Positions 33,307 to 44,619 of a stretch of 64,000 nt of DNA are shown piece by piece. This stretch comes from Filosporella fistucella (Eukaryota; Ascomycota; Leotiomycetes; Helotiales). Where the stretch lies: assembly GCA_030077755.1 (NCBI GenBank), contig JAQJZZ010000010.1, forward strand, positions 434,001-498,000. Direction: 5' to 3'. The translations under genes and the position numbers were made by a program. The notes under the pieces are model-generated. The model did not search any database and had not been told where the DNA came from. It saw only the letters and a list, made by a program, of their open reading frames with translations. Numbering within the stretch: the first letter of the stretch is position 1; each line of letters opens with the position of its first letter.

Positions 33307-36001
33307 ATGGATGGCCTTAGTGGAGCCGCAAGCGTCATTGCGGTAATCGACATCTCTGCAAAAATTTTCGATCTATGTCAAACATATTTGTCGACGGTCA
33401 AAGAAGCTAAAAAAGATATTCGGCGTCTCCGCGATGGGGTAACAGCTCTGCAAGATGTTATGACCGATGTGAATGACCTAGCAGAGGATCCAAGCTCATC
33501 TACAAGATCAGTATTCAGCCGCCTCAATCAGCATAACGGCCCGGTACAGCAGTGCGAAAAAGACTTGAGAAACCTAGTAGCACAACTAGATAGTATGAAG
33601 GGAGAAAACGAGATGAAGCGATTCGGTGTACGCGCTTTGAAGTGGCCGTTTTCAAGCAAAGAAGTTGACAAGCGACTCCAAATCATTAATGAACACAAGG
33701 CGACATTCACCTTGGCATTGACATCGGACCATCTGTAGGTTGCGAGACCCTTTTTTCAGGTAAATTTTTCATCTAATAGCGATTAGTGCTCTGAGTCGAT
33801 CCATTAAAAATGACATAGCAATGTTGAGCGATGGTATAGCAGATATCCAGACCGAACAGAGAATATGGGTTACGAGTGAGAAACAACAGCGAATGCGCCA
33901 TTGGCTATCATCGCCAGGTCCATCTTCTAAACACACTACTGCTTGCAAAATACGCGAACCAACTACTGGAGAATGGTTTCTCAAGAGCGACGAGTTTAAA
34001 GAATGGACGACGACTTCTGGATCTTTTCTCTGGCTCCATGGCATTCGTAAGTACTCACGTAGTCCAGACTGATACATGGAGCTGAAACATTATAGCTGGC
34101 TGTGGAAAGAGTGTGCTCTGGTAAAGTTCTCTCGGATAATTGATTGCAACTTACTAATTGAGCTACAGTTCAACGATTATTGAAGAAGTCAAATCTCGAT
34201 ACAAGTGCAACACTGCCGTGGCAATCGCTTTCTTCTACTTCGATTTCAACGAGCAGCAGGGCCACGATAAATATGTACGCTCCTTAGTTGAGCAGCTCGC
34301 TTGGCAGTCTCCGAAGGCTCTCTCGTCCCTAGAATCCCTATTTTCTCATTGTCAAGATGGGTCGCATCAGCCAACACCAGATGCGCTTGAATCAACTTTT
34401 CAGCAAATGTTGGTCGACCACGAGGAGAGTTTCATTATTCTGGATGCTTTGGATGAATGCGAAAAGCGAAAAGATCTTTTGCTACTATTGGAGAAATTGA
34501 ACTCTTTGGGACTGGAGAAACTGCATATTCTTGCCACAAGTCGGAGAGAACGGGACATCGAAGAAGCTCTTACACCATTGACCACAAGCCAAATATGCCT
34601 TCAAAATGCCCGCGTTAATAACGATATCCGTACCCACATTTCCGAACGTCTTCAGAATGATCCAAAACTCAAGAAGTGGCCGGTACCTGTGCGAGAAGAG
34701 ATTGAGCGAACTCTGGTAGCCGGTTCGCAAGGAATGTACGTGAGACTATCTCGAGATTGAGTATTTGTTATTGTCAATTGCTAATTATCCAAAGGTTTCG
34801 GTGGGTGGGCTGCCAATTAGATGTACTACGAGACTGTCTGCGATTGAACGATCTAAGAAACAAATTAAAGTCTTTACCAACAACCCTTGACGAGACTTAT
34901 GCTCGCATTTTGGAGAATATCAATATCTCATATAGACAAGATGCATTTCGAATCCTCCAGTGGCTAGTCTTTTCTGCTCGACCGCTTCTCCTTGAAGAAG
35001 TAGCCGAAATTCTCGCTATTGATACCAAGAAGTCAAAATTTGATCCTGAAGACCGACTTCCCGATCCACTAGACTTGCTGGTCATTTGTTCTAGTTTGAT
35101 AACTATAGTAAAAGTATCAAGCAAAAATGTCTACTATAGACCCCCTAAAATGAGAACCGAGGTTAGGTTAGCCCATTTCTCTGTCAAAGAATACCTAATC
35201 TCCGATCGCATTCGGAACGACCTGGCTGTTCTATTTATACAATCCAAGGCCGAGGAAGAGGTCACGTTAGGGTGTCTGACTTACCTTCTCCACTTCCAAA
35301 GGGGCGTTCTTACCTCTGAAAATCTCAAAGAATTTTCGCTCGCCAGGTATGCCGCAGAATATTGGTTCTTTCATTTCCGAGCCCTAGAGGATTCAACTCC
35401 GACAAGCATGTTGGCAATGCAACTTTTCCAAGGCGACACATTCGTGAATTGGATCAGAATATTTAGCCCTGATGAACCATGGATGGACTCAGATATAAGC
35501 AAAAGTCCTACAGCCGCTGCCACCCCGTTATACTATAGCTCTCTTCAAGGTTGTTTTAGGCTAGTTGTATTACTGCTCGAGAGCGGTGCCAATGTAAATG
35601 TACAAGGAGGAAAGTACGGCAACGCACTTCAAGCAGCTTCTATAAACGGCCACGAAGCAATTGTGAAATTGCTACTCGAGAACGGGGCCAATGTAAATGC
35701 ACAAGGCGGGGAATACGGTAGTGCACTCCAAGCAGCTTCTTCTCAAAGCCACGAAGCAATTGTGAAATTGCTACTCGAGAATGGGGCCGATATAAATGCA
35801 CAAGGTGGAGACTACGGCAACGCACTTCAAGCAGCTTCTATAGGCGGCCATGAAGTAATTATACAATTGCTACTCGAGAACGGGGCCAATGTAAATGCAC
35901 AAGGAGGAGACTACGGCAACGCACTTCAAGCAGCTTCTATAGGCGGCCACGAAGCAATTATACAATTGCTAGTTGAGAAAGGGGCCGATGTAAATGCATA
36001 A
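33307..36001 (+). CDS. NACHT-ankyrin STAND (NLR-like) protein, ending at an in-repeat stop
   Basis: A fungal NLR-type receptor of about 830 residues. Start MDGLSGAASVIAVIDISAKI at 33307 opens the fungal N-terminal STAND domain. Five exons. Introns lie at about 33734-33786, 34048-34095, 34121-34168 and 34737-34795. The NACHT part has Walker A PGCGKSVL (spliced across two introns), Walker B FIILDALDEC (about 34430) and ILATSRRERD. A winged-helix-like region follows (LPTTLDETYARIL, VRLAHFSVKEYL). From about 35520 come ankyrin repeats with 33-residue units, the last four nearly identical at DNA level. The frame ends at TAA 35999-36001, where every sister unit has CAA; reading on gives one more unit and a stop at 36104-36106. 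It may be a shortened but working allele, or a dying gene. Such proteins act in non-self recognition and cell death. Confidence 0.85.
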
Positions 36002-36094
36002 GGTGGGGAATACGGTCATGCACTCCAAGCAGCTTCTTCTCAAAGCAACGAAGCAATTGTAACATTGCTACTCGAGAACGGGGCTAAAACGCAG
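35609..36094 (+). repeat. Tandem 99-bp ankyrin-coding units
   Basis: Five units of 99 bp (35609, 35708, 35807, 35906, and a last unit from 36005). Units 1, 3 and 4 share TACGGCAACGCACTTCAAGC and TCTATA. Units 2 and 5 share ACTCCAAGCAGCTTCTTCTC. The order is therefore A-B-A-A-B. Units 3 and 4 are almost identical. This shows recent unit duplication or gene conversion. A less alike unit lies before 35609. Confidence 0.9.
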
Positions 36095-36106
36095 TTTTTT
36101 TCATAA

Positions 36107-37409
36107 CGCCAGGGGTTCTCATCGACACTACATCTTCCATAAATCATCCTCATAATCTCAATGTGTCCGTCCATCTTGGGCTTCCTGCTCCCGGAACTAG
36201 AACAGACTCGGCCTCGTCCATCACCATCATCACCAACTTGAACCATCTCGCGCAAAGTCAAGACGAGGATCCAGCGGAGCTAGTCTACACATGGCGGGAG
36301 AATTTAGAGCTTGTAGGGAAGGTGACATGGAGTCTAGGGATGTTATGATAGAGCAGAGAGAGTAGGGGGGAAGATGAAGATGAAATTCAATCTTTTAATG
36401 CAGGAATTGGACCACAGAAAAGGAAGGGGCAGGAAAACAGAATTTGTTGAAGTTTTCGAATAGTTTGTACTTAGTCTGTCGTGCGTAGTTTCCATCAGTT
36501 TGGGCATTTCTTTTACAGAGGAAAGGAAAGTGATTCATCGCTCTCATGATGCTTTCCCAAAAGACCACCCTTCTCCACTTCACCCTAGATTTCAAACCCT
36601 TTGGATAAGTACGACTGAGCTTTTAAGGATTGCCAGAAATGAGTGTCCACCGCTAGCCATCTATGTATATCTCTATACATACCTATATATAATCAAAGTA
36701 TCTCAATTATACATGGCGTTTTCACTATCAATCTTAAGGATTTGAGAATATAATAATAGACTTTTACGAATTCGATATACGAGTGGTGTTGCCCTCGGCC
36801 TGATTGATGAAGCATAACCGTCTGGACTTCAGTTACAAGACTCTCACTTGTCAATCACACATGTCATAATCGACATAAAGCTCGCATATCCATCTTGAAC
36901 ATATCAAGTATTCGAAATCCCTCTAAACTGGGTCCGTATCTGCATTATCGGCAATAGTGCTGCGATTCTGAGCTTCCGGGCGACCCGATGTGGCTGAGAC
37001 GTGCATTCCTGAGGTCAACAGCTTGCCCACAACCAAACATAGAATCAGGAACCAAGAGTATAACTCTACGTTTTTGAAACTACCATCAGGTCCCAGAATA
37101 CGACGCTGTCTGCTATTTACATGAGATGCCAAATCCATTTCTCGTTTCGGCGTATTTCAACGCAATCGGAGCGTGATAAATCAGCAGGTCATTCCGTTCG
37201 TCTTTCGTCTTCCTACTTCCATGGGTCTCATTTCTTTCCTTAACTCATCACGACCAGTCATATCAGATTTGATGCTGCACACTTCTAGAAATTTCACCAG
37301 ATGGCACAACATCAACATGCTCGATCCTATGGATGAACACCATTCCAGCGATCTGGGGGGATGAGTCGGGAGAGAACAAGCAGAAGCGAAAAGTAACAGA
37401 AACGAGTTT
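36107..37409. other. Intergenic, no gene seen
   Basis: Downstream of the NLR gene. Sequence just after 36106 no longer resembles ankyrin units, so the repeat array ends here. Open frames at 36163-36348 and 36923-37138 carry no known motif. Confidence 0.45.
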
Positions 37410-37925
37410 ATTGATCTCCCTGTGGGAATTCCACCAAACAGAGGCATGCCGGACAAGAAGAATGCCAAAAAGGAGCGATCCCCTCAAGAAGTGCTCGATC
37501 ATTTTTGGGTAGGTTACGGGAGCAAGAAGCATGGAAAGGGTAAGATCGCTGTCCGCTAGAATACCTAAACTACTTTTCTTCCATAGTATCAGATTATTCC
37601 CAAAAGTTGAAATACCTAAAGACGCTTATTCAGTTCCCCTTCCAGCAGCAAAGGCGAGTCAATGATAGTCTCATATGATTGAGATGTGAAAGAGTGCAAA
37701 GATAAAGTTGAGGCTATTGTGAAAAAGTGTCTGAAAACAAATCAGAAATACACAGATCCACTCTTTGAGGTGTCTAAATCCTTTAGGGTGATGTGCTGCG
37801 GTCTCTGGATTTCGCGTCGAGCTCTGGCGACTGGTGTGCCCATCCATTTTCAGTCAAACGAGTCGGCAGTATCTTTGACAGTCCAAAATTCTTGGGAGAT
37901 ATAACGCTGGTAGCCGAATAATGTC
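37410..37925 (+). pseudogene. Calpain-like cysteine protease relic (N-terminal part)
   Basis: Three pieces in changing frames follow the order of fungal calpain-like proteins. First, ERSPQEVLDHFWVGYGSKK at about 37471-37530. Then VKECKDKVEAIVKKCLKT and NQKYTDPLFEV at about 37688-37770. Last, SVKRVGSIFDSPKFLGDI at about 37848-37900. Stops (for example near 37670 and 37915) and frame changes lie between them. The catalytic Cys box that should follow the third piece is not readable. I judge the family from these linker motifs known in fungal calpains. No functional protein is possible. Confidence 0.6.
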
Positions 37926-39126
37926 CATGTTTGACTTGAAACCACTCACAGGTGACTTCGTGAGTGTGGGAAGCAGCCAGAGAGCTCTGGAGTGGATACC
38001 ACAGTTTTAAACCCAGACGGATTGAATGAGGATGGGGGAGAATGCGACGATGATACAAGACTGTAGTATGGCTTGTCTTAATTGTATGGCCGCACCTCGT
38101 GCAACTGAGAATTTGGGCGTATGTACTTACTCTACCTCGGTCATTGAATTCACCCACGATCTTTATTGATAGATTCTGTTACAATATTTCCCTCGGCGGA
38201 TGGCTGTGCTTGTTGAGGGTATCATGCATTGACGACATGAAAGGGAGGGAACTTTTCCGCCAGGTATAGTACAGTTGATGTACAAGTACCTAGTATCTTA
38301 TGTATAGCAGGGCTGATAAGAGCCAAGCCACACGAGCCAACGCATAAACCTAAGCATTCCTTTGCGATTTTCGCTACCAAACTTAGGCTGTTGTGTTGCG
38401 CGTCTCAACTCGAGGACTACTGGGGGCCAACACAAGCCGTGCAGATCACCCGGGCCCAAACAATAATTAGAGTACTGCAAGAAGCCTTCACACCACAGAA
38501 TCCTCCGCAGCCAAACAACTCGAGATGCCGCTAGGGCCACGACGATGGTATGGTAAGATAAGACTGCCAACGCGTCAAACGAAAGAAGAACAGAAGAAGA
38601 ATTTATTTACCCAAATTCCACTTGGGCAGGTTTCATCAAGTATTACAATTACTTATCGACGTAGCTCGGTTGAAATCTGGATCTGAAATATTATACTGCG
38701 AATACAAGTGCATGGCAACGTATGATCTCAAAGTATGGTTTAGAAGCAACCGACACTAAGCTCCTTAAAATACACTAACTAGGGCAGGTTATGTTTCATG
38801 GGGATAGCTTCAACAGCCGAATGGGTGTGTGCACATTACAGCTTTTCGAGCATCTACCGACTCGAACAGTAGCGAGGGGAATGGCTCAGATTCCTCTGGG
38901 CTACCCAATGCAAGCCCAAACGCCATCCCTGTGGGAGTTGCCGAGGTTTAACTCCCGATTCTGATGAGATGGCTCACACATGCTTCTATATATCTGACCT
39001 CTCTTCTTGAATGGTATGAAATCAGATGGCAGCCCTTCCAAGCACTATAAAGGTCTGGAAACCCGCAGGTAAAACACAGCCGACGCCCAATTCCGTTCAG
39101 TACTCAAGAGCAAGTCTCTAACATCA
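37926..39126. other. Intergenic, promoter region of the cutinase
   Basis: No gene recognised. A minus-strand open frame at 38298-38570 has no motif. The last ~150 bp hold the cutinase promoter, with ACTATAAAG at about 39044 as a possible TATA element some 80 bp before the start. Confidence 0.45.
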
Positions 39127-39992
39127 ATGAACATCGATATCATGAAGACTCACTGCCATTTATATATCATTGCTCTTATTTTCTCTGCCGCCATCACCAT
39201 ACATGGCCGCCCCATTAACAACCCAGTTTTGGTCTCCCGCCAGTCCAATCCACTCAATCCATTTCTGGCCATAATTACTAACCTTCCTCCCACAAATTTG
39301 CTTGTCAATGGCGCTGCAGAAGGGCTGACCAACCTGGAGGGGCTACTTACCCCGGTCGTTGGTGGAACGACTCAGAATGATATCGCAACTGGCAAAGCCT
39401 GTGCCGATATGACTATCATCTTTGCAAGAGGAACTACTGAGCCAGGCAACATGGGCGTCTTCGCAGGACCACAACTTGTTCAGGCGGTCCAGAATGCTAT
39501 GCCAGGAACGAGCGTTAATGTTCAAGGCGTGGAGTATGCGGCAAGTATTCAAGGCTATCTTGCTGGTGGTGGGTCAGATGGTACGACTGACATGTAAGCT
39601 AAAAAAACAACAAGCTCTCTGGGTGCCCCCTATGATTACAAATGTTCAAAGACTTACCGACAGCCAGGACTAACATCGTCAATAAGGCTCTACAAGCCTG
39701 CCCAAAAACAAAAGTCGTGATGAGTGGCTACTCCCAAGGCGGGCAGGTAGTCCACAACACGGCAAAAGCCCTCGGCGCCGAAACTATGGCCAAAGTCAAT
39801 TCCGTCGTCATCTTTGGGGATCCTCAATCCCAGACACCCGTCACTGGGGCAGAAAGCAAAACTCTCGTCATCTGCCACGCTGATGATAATATCTGCAGTA
39901 ATGGTGATTTGATCCTACCTTCGCACTTGACATACTCATTTGACTCCCCTCAAGCGGGCGAGTTTGTAGCTAAGATTGCGAAAGGTAGTTAA
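39127..39992 (+). CDS. Secreted cutinase
   Basis: A small alpha/beta-hydrolase that cleaves cutin or other polyesters on plant surfaces. Signal peptide present; ATGs at 39127 and 39142 are both possible, and the second gives the more compact MKTHCHLYIIALIFSAAITI. One intron (39594-39667) joins GTTDM to TNIVNKALQACPKT. Motifs: CADMTIIFARGTTEPGNMG (oxyanion region), the nucleophile elbow GYSQGGQVVH, the catalytic Asp region CHADDNIC and the His in LPSHLTY. Paired Cys residues fit the family disulphides. Total length is about 265 residues, slightly long because of a linker after the signal (PLNPFLAIITNLPPTNLL). The gene is intact although its neighbourhood contains relics. Confidence 0.94.
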
Positions 39993-41659
39993 TTACGACT
40001 TCTGTAAGAATGAATTCCAATCTGTTTTTTAGAAGCGCATGAGCTAACAAAGAATGTAAAAGGCAATGTTGGGAAAGCCTGGAATTGTAAGCGATCATGG
40101 AAATTATGCAGAGTTTGAATGTCATTTTGGATACTGCAGCCTTCTGACCTTACTATGTACCGACAATATTCCGGGGGGGTTGGAGTGACGTTGGGCGCAG
40201 GCGCCCAAAGTCTTTTCTTTATGTAATTCTCTGTGTATAGAAACTGAAATTAGTCCCTGAACATTTCTCCCGTACATGATTTGATTGTGGTCATTAGTTG
40301 TATTGAGATTGACGCAGATGAAATATTGAATTTCTTGGATGCTAACGAAAGTATATCTCTTAAGATGAGTGGAAGCGGTGTATATCTGCACTAGTATCTC
40401 GAGATTCAAGAACAGATGAAGATAAAAGACGATTTTTGACATTTATCTCGTCAGCTAGTATTTTGAGTACGACTTTCGGGACCGCTTTTTCATTTTCTTA
40501 TAATTTAAATTTGATGCTTGATATTTTGCATTTACCTTCGAAAATGGACGATGGACTCGAAGTAATAATACTCTAGGTATTTGGAATCCAAACCTAGCGT
40601 TCCGCATTGTAGATTTAAGTGTATTAAGGAGACCGCAGTGCTATTTGATGGGAAATTGGAGTTCAGGACATGTAGGAAAGAGGTTTTGTAGTGCGTTTAA
40701 AGTGCAAGTATCTCCTGTTTGCAACACGATCCCTATAGCTAACGTAACCTTGATGACAGGGAGATCAAACAGAACGTGATGAGCCCGCAGATTCTCAACT
40801 CACATGTAGATACTCACACACTTCTTCCAGCGGCTTTCGGAAGCCGAGGTATCTTGTGGTGGTTCTCAACGACAGGGACCTTGTGCCTTACATGGCTTGA
40901 TATTAGCAGTTTCAGCAACCAGTCTCAGTTCTCTGACCAGGAGTATGCGAAGCAAGCTTCCCCGGAGCCATTCTTACAAAGGCGACATAGAACTGAGTTA
41001 GACTCAAGTTTTTCAAAAACTAGAGTATAAAAATTAGTGTGCATCTTTAGTGCTACACATTACATATACCTTGCTCCTCTCTCCACGCCCTGTCACTGCC
41101 TCACACCTCGCAATGCGTGGTAACACCAAGGAACCTTGATCATATCTCCATCGATTTGCGCTACCAAGCGAAAAAGCTGGGCTTGTTGCCCAGACGGCCG
41201 CAGAACATAATATTTCTAATGTGGACAGGTATGGGGAGGGAATGGCTACTCTGAAGGGAGACGAGACTTCATTTCCGCAGCCCATGACGGTGTATCAACG
41301 GTTACAGCCAACACAGACACCTTTGGCGAGTCTATAAAACTGGGAATTGAGCAGTGTTACATCCTCAAGCCAAGATATTTCCGCCTATTCCTAATGGAAC
41401 GACTATATATCGAACAGGCGTTGGCATAGAATAGAGGCCAGCAGCAAAAAATTGAGGAACCCTTTCATTTCTCTCTTTGGACTGTACAGCAAGACGCCGG
41501 AAATCGATGGTACATTAGCAGATACGCACCCTCAATCAATAATTTATGTAAATGGGTAGAGATAATTTCTCATCCTATTGAGCGGCGCTCTCTCATACAT
41601 TGTGGTAAGTTCACCTTGAATGACTGGTGTTGATATAGAGCTTGAACTGAGGAAAGTTG
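39993..41659. other. Intergenic, no gene seen
   Basis: Long gene-poor stretch between cutinase and MFS relic. Open frames at 40122-40442, 40776-41030 and 41034-41285 have no family resemblance and no obvious splice partners. Confidence 0.45.
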
Positions 41660-42145
41660 CTATTTCGATGCAGGTGGTCCTTGATGAGACAATTATTGGC
41701 ATGTATATGCTTATTTCTGCTATCACAAATTACTGAACTCGAGAAGCAACGATTATCCTTGTCCTAGTCTCAGAATTCCACTAGCCTCCAGATATTGGCT
41801 TGTATGCCACTTCATACTTTCTGCCCATGGCTGCTCTCATGCCTGTTTTGGGGAAATGCTCTACACTATGGGAATTAAAGTGTCTGTTTGTCCAATTCTA
41901 CTAATAATACTTCTGTGAGTGCTCCACTGTCACTGCGCCATTGTATTAACCTCTCAACAACATATCCAAAAAGTGTGATCAGTCTTATGCGCTACCACCA
42001 TCTCCTCACTAATGTTCACTATCGGTCATACAATCGCCGGAGCTGGGGCTGCAGGCATCATCAAAGGTTCAATGAGAATCATTGGCGTCTCATCTCCGAG
42101 AGAGAGGAGATCATTCTTGGAGGCAGCTAGTGCTTTGGTCATGGG
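41660..42145 (+). pseudogene. MFS drug/H+ antiporter relic (N-terminal half)
   Basis: Pieces of a 14-segment MFS exporter follow each other in order. VVLDETIIGM is at about 41673. DIGLYATSYFLPMAALMP, then GKCSTLWELKCLFV, is at about 41791-41890. IGHTIAGAGAAGIIKGSM is at about 42023-42075, followed by VSSPRERRSFLEAA. These are the antiporter landmarks (LDxTI, the second and third segments, and the GxGxxG region of the fifth). Frames change and stops intervene between pieces. After 42145 the DNA becomes extremely AT-rich and no later segment can be read. Dead copy; substrate unknown. Confidence 0.7.
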
Positions 42146-42455
42146 TGAGTTATAAATAACTTTATATTTTCTTACTTCAGAATAATCTTTTGATTTTTCG
42201 GTATTATAACTAATTATTTTTATATCTTTCTTATTATTAGCCTTAATTTTGATACTTTCCTAACCTTTTTTTGTCTTACGACTTTTTCCTTTCCTATCCT
42301 GAATAATTATTATTCTTCATCTAGCCAAGGGCTAAGGATTGGCTAGGATAGGAAATACAAAACATTAAATTTCTTTGAGACTAGATACACTAATGCTTTT
42401 ACAGATCACATGAGAGGGCTCATTCGAAAGCCTAGGTCGAAGATGAACTCTATGA
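42146..42455. other. Very AT-rich segment
   Basis: About 200 bp of nearly pure A/T (42150-42360) directly after the MFS relic. Possibly heavily mutated repeat DNA. No gene. Confidence 0.4.
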
Positions 42456-42980
42456 AAGAAATCCGCCAGAGAAAACACAGAAGCACAAAAGCGCAGACGA
42501 ATCGACAAAACAAAGAATGAACTGGTAAAGGCTGAGAACAGAGTAAAACATATCAATAACAAGCAGAAAGGAAAGGAAAGAGCTGCGCAACATAAAACAC
42601 GAGTGAAGAACGCGGCGAAATCCGAGATGGAGAGGAAGAAAGTGGAACACGAGATATTGGATGTTGAGAAAGTCTCAGCATCGGCAGCTAGTAAGGCTTC
42701 AAAGACTACGAAATCCAAATTGCCCCAAGTTACCACAATTTTAGTGGTTCTCATCGACAATACCAATTCTAACCTGATTCATTCTTCACCCAGCCCGCCA
42801 CCTCCTCCCCCGAAGTCGTTTCCGACAACGGAGGAAGAAGAAAGTGATCACGATCCAGGTAGTTTCAGAAACTTATTTGGTGTCCCGAAACCGAAGTGGA
42901 ATGCTGTTGCTACGGTTGGGTGTAGGGATTTTTATAAAGAGGGCGATTTGGAGTTATGGGTTGAGAGGCAGGGTGGATGA
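42456..42980 (+). CDS. Unidentified highly basic, coiled-coil-like open frame
   Basis: An open frame of 174 codons between stops. The first ATG in frame is only at 42627, so a start by splicing would be needed. The first ~90 residues are rich in Lys, Arg, Glu and Ala in a helical pattern (KQKGKERAAQHKTRVKNAAK). A Pro-rich stretch (SPSPPPPPPK) and an acidic patch (TTEEEESDHD) follow, then NLFGVPKPKWNAVATVG near the end. I do not recognise it. It may be an exon of a small gene or the remains of a repeat element next to the AT-rich segment. Its composition differs from the surrounding AT-rich DNA, which favours past coding use. Confidence 0.25.
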   Translation, partial: KKSARENTEAQKRRRIDKTKNELVKAENRVKHINNKQKGKERAAQHKTRVKNAAKSEMERKKVEHEILDVEKVSASAASKASKTTKSKLPQVTTILVVLIDNTNSNLIHSSPSPPPPPPKSFPTTEEEESDHDPGSFRNLFGVPKPKWNAVATVGCRDFYKEGDLELWVERQGG

Positions 42981-43268
42981 AAAAGGGGAGAGTGAGGAGG
43001 GGGAGGAGGAGAATGATGATTTTGTGTGAGGTAAGAGGGAGGTGGAAATTTCAGAGGATGGAATTATAGCGGTGGAATTGGGAGCAAGCCTCTCGACATG
43101 TGAAGATGATCGTCCGTTGAAGTAAGTAGTTTATGAGTAGGATGTTTGCAGAATACGCTGCATTTCACACTGTTTGGTTCTCAATTGTTCGTTGGATGTA
43201 TATTCACTACCACTAACATACCTATACCCCACATTCCCATCCCCACTCACAGCTCTTCTCCCATAACC

Positions 43269-44619
43269 TCAGACCCTCCCTGCCTCCTTCTCAATCGCTT
43301 CTCTCCGTCCCGTACTTTCAGGATCAAAATACGGTCTCTCCCCCAAACTAACTGCTCTCTGTCCCGTTCTCTCCCCCAACCCTTGATCCAGATAATCCGG
43401 CGTGGCAGCATGATACACACTCCTATTATCCCAAATGGCCAGATCATTTGCATTCTGCCATCTATGTCTGACCTGCAAATCATGGTTATCAACTACTAGT
43501 CTCAAGAACCAGTCTTGAAGCGCTTTTGATTCGTGAGCCGTGACGTCGTTGATCTTTTGGACGTGGTGGCCCAGAGCGAAGATCGATTTCCAGCCTGTGA
43601 CAGGGTTGGTTCGTACGACGGGGTGCACGGCGGAGAGGACTTCGCCAACGTTTTCGGGGGCGCCGCGAGGTTCTATTTGAAAGGAATGTTAGGGCGAAAA
43701 CTATGAGGGACTGAGAGGTTTGAGGAACATACCAGCGTAAATTTTGAAACCGTTCTTCTCCGCTGCTTCGTTGAATGCTGGTTGGGCATAAGTGGCCGTC
43801 AGGGACTCGAGGAATTTTTGGTAGGGAGTAGAGATACGGTCATAGACTTCATAGCCGGATGCCCAGAGAGTGTCTGATGAATGTCAGTAGGGATAAATCA
43901 AGGTCAGAGGACAACATACCACCACCAGTCTTTGGCAGCTGGGTCAAGCGGAGAAGAGCATAGTCGCTTGGAACTGGCTCAAATGTGATATCAGAGTGCC
44001 ATCCCTCTTTTCCACTTTGCTTCTTCTCTGTCTGGAAGAGAAGCTTGTCTTTGTATATCTTCTTCGCTTGCTCGGAGGATATAACGCTGATTTCATCATC
44101 TTTGCCTCCAAGTTCACGACCAGAGTTGGAAACGGGATGAATGTGTAATTTGGATGTTGAAGGCTTGCCAGAAAGTTCCCCTAGACGCTGAACAAGTTCT
44201 TTTTGGAGGTCGTTTGTGATTTCGTCTTGCTTGCGGAAAAAGACGACACCTCTTTGGGAGACTGCACATATGTTAGCTGGCCTCGAAATAGGTCAGAAAG
44301 TCGAAAGTATACTTGTGATAGCAAGATCCCGAATCAAATCATCAGAGTTCGGCGCTCGCAGCCATTTTGCAAGGTTCACTCCAACAAATTCTCTGCCGAT
44401 GACGGGTGTGACATCAAAGCTTTCAAAATGATCGAGAGCTCCAGAAAGCTTCAAGGGCTCCTTATGTTGAGTTTTGGCCACAGGTTCTTGGACAGCTGGT
44501 GCTTGAGACTCTGGTTCTTTGACTTCCGTACTTTTTTTCTCTCCAACAGACACCGAAGCAAGCTTCTCCTGGATCTGGTCTGTAGTATGAGTGACTGTTT
44601 CTGTAATAGATGGAGCCAT
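43269..44619 (-). CDS. TauD/TfdA-family taurine/sulfonate dioxygenase
   Basis: An Fe(II)/2-oxoglutarate dioxygenase that releases sulfite from taurine or other sulfonates, giving sulfur to the cell. Start MAPSITETVTHTTDQIQEKL at 44619; about 70 polar residues precede the enzyme fold. Introns at about 44262-44313, 43867-43918 and 43673-43733. Landmarks: SQRGVVFFRKQDEI, KLHIHPVSNSGRELGG, the first ligand pair in EGWHSDITFEPVPSDYALL (H-x-D), LPKTGGDTLWASGYEVYD, and the distal ligand in WDNRSVYHAATPDY. It faces the Dal5-type transporter gene at 46559 with 1.9 kb between starts. In budding yeast the sulfonate dioxygenase Jlp1 has the same chemistry. Fully intact. Confidence 0.9.

Noticed and set aside
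35999..36001. Idea that the NLR gene simply ends here as a normal C-terminus
   Set aside because: The next ankyrin unit continues in the same frame directly after the TAA, so this is a stop within the array and is reported as a finding.
38298..38570. Minus-strand open frame of 90 codons
   Set aside because: No start context, no known motif, Leu/Trp-rich random-looking composition.
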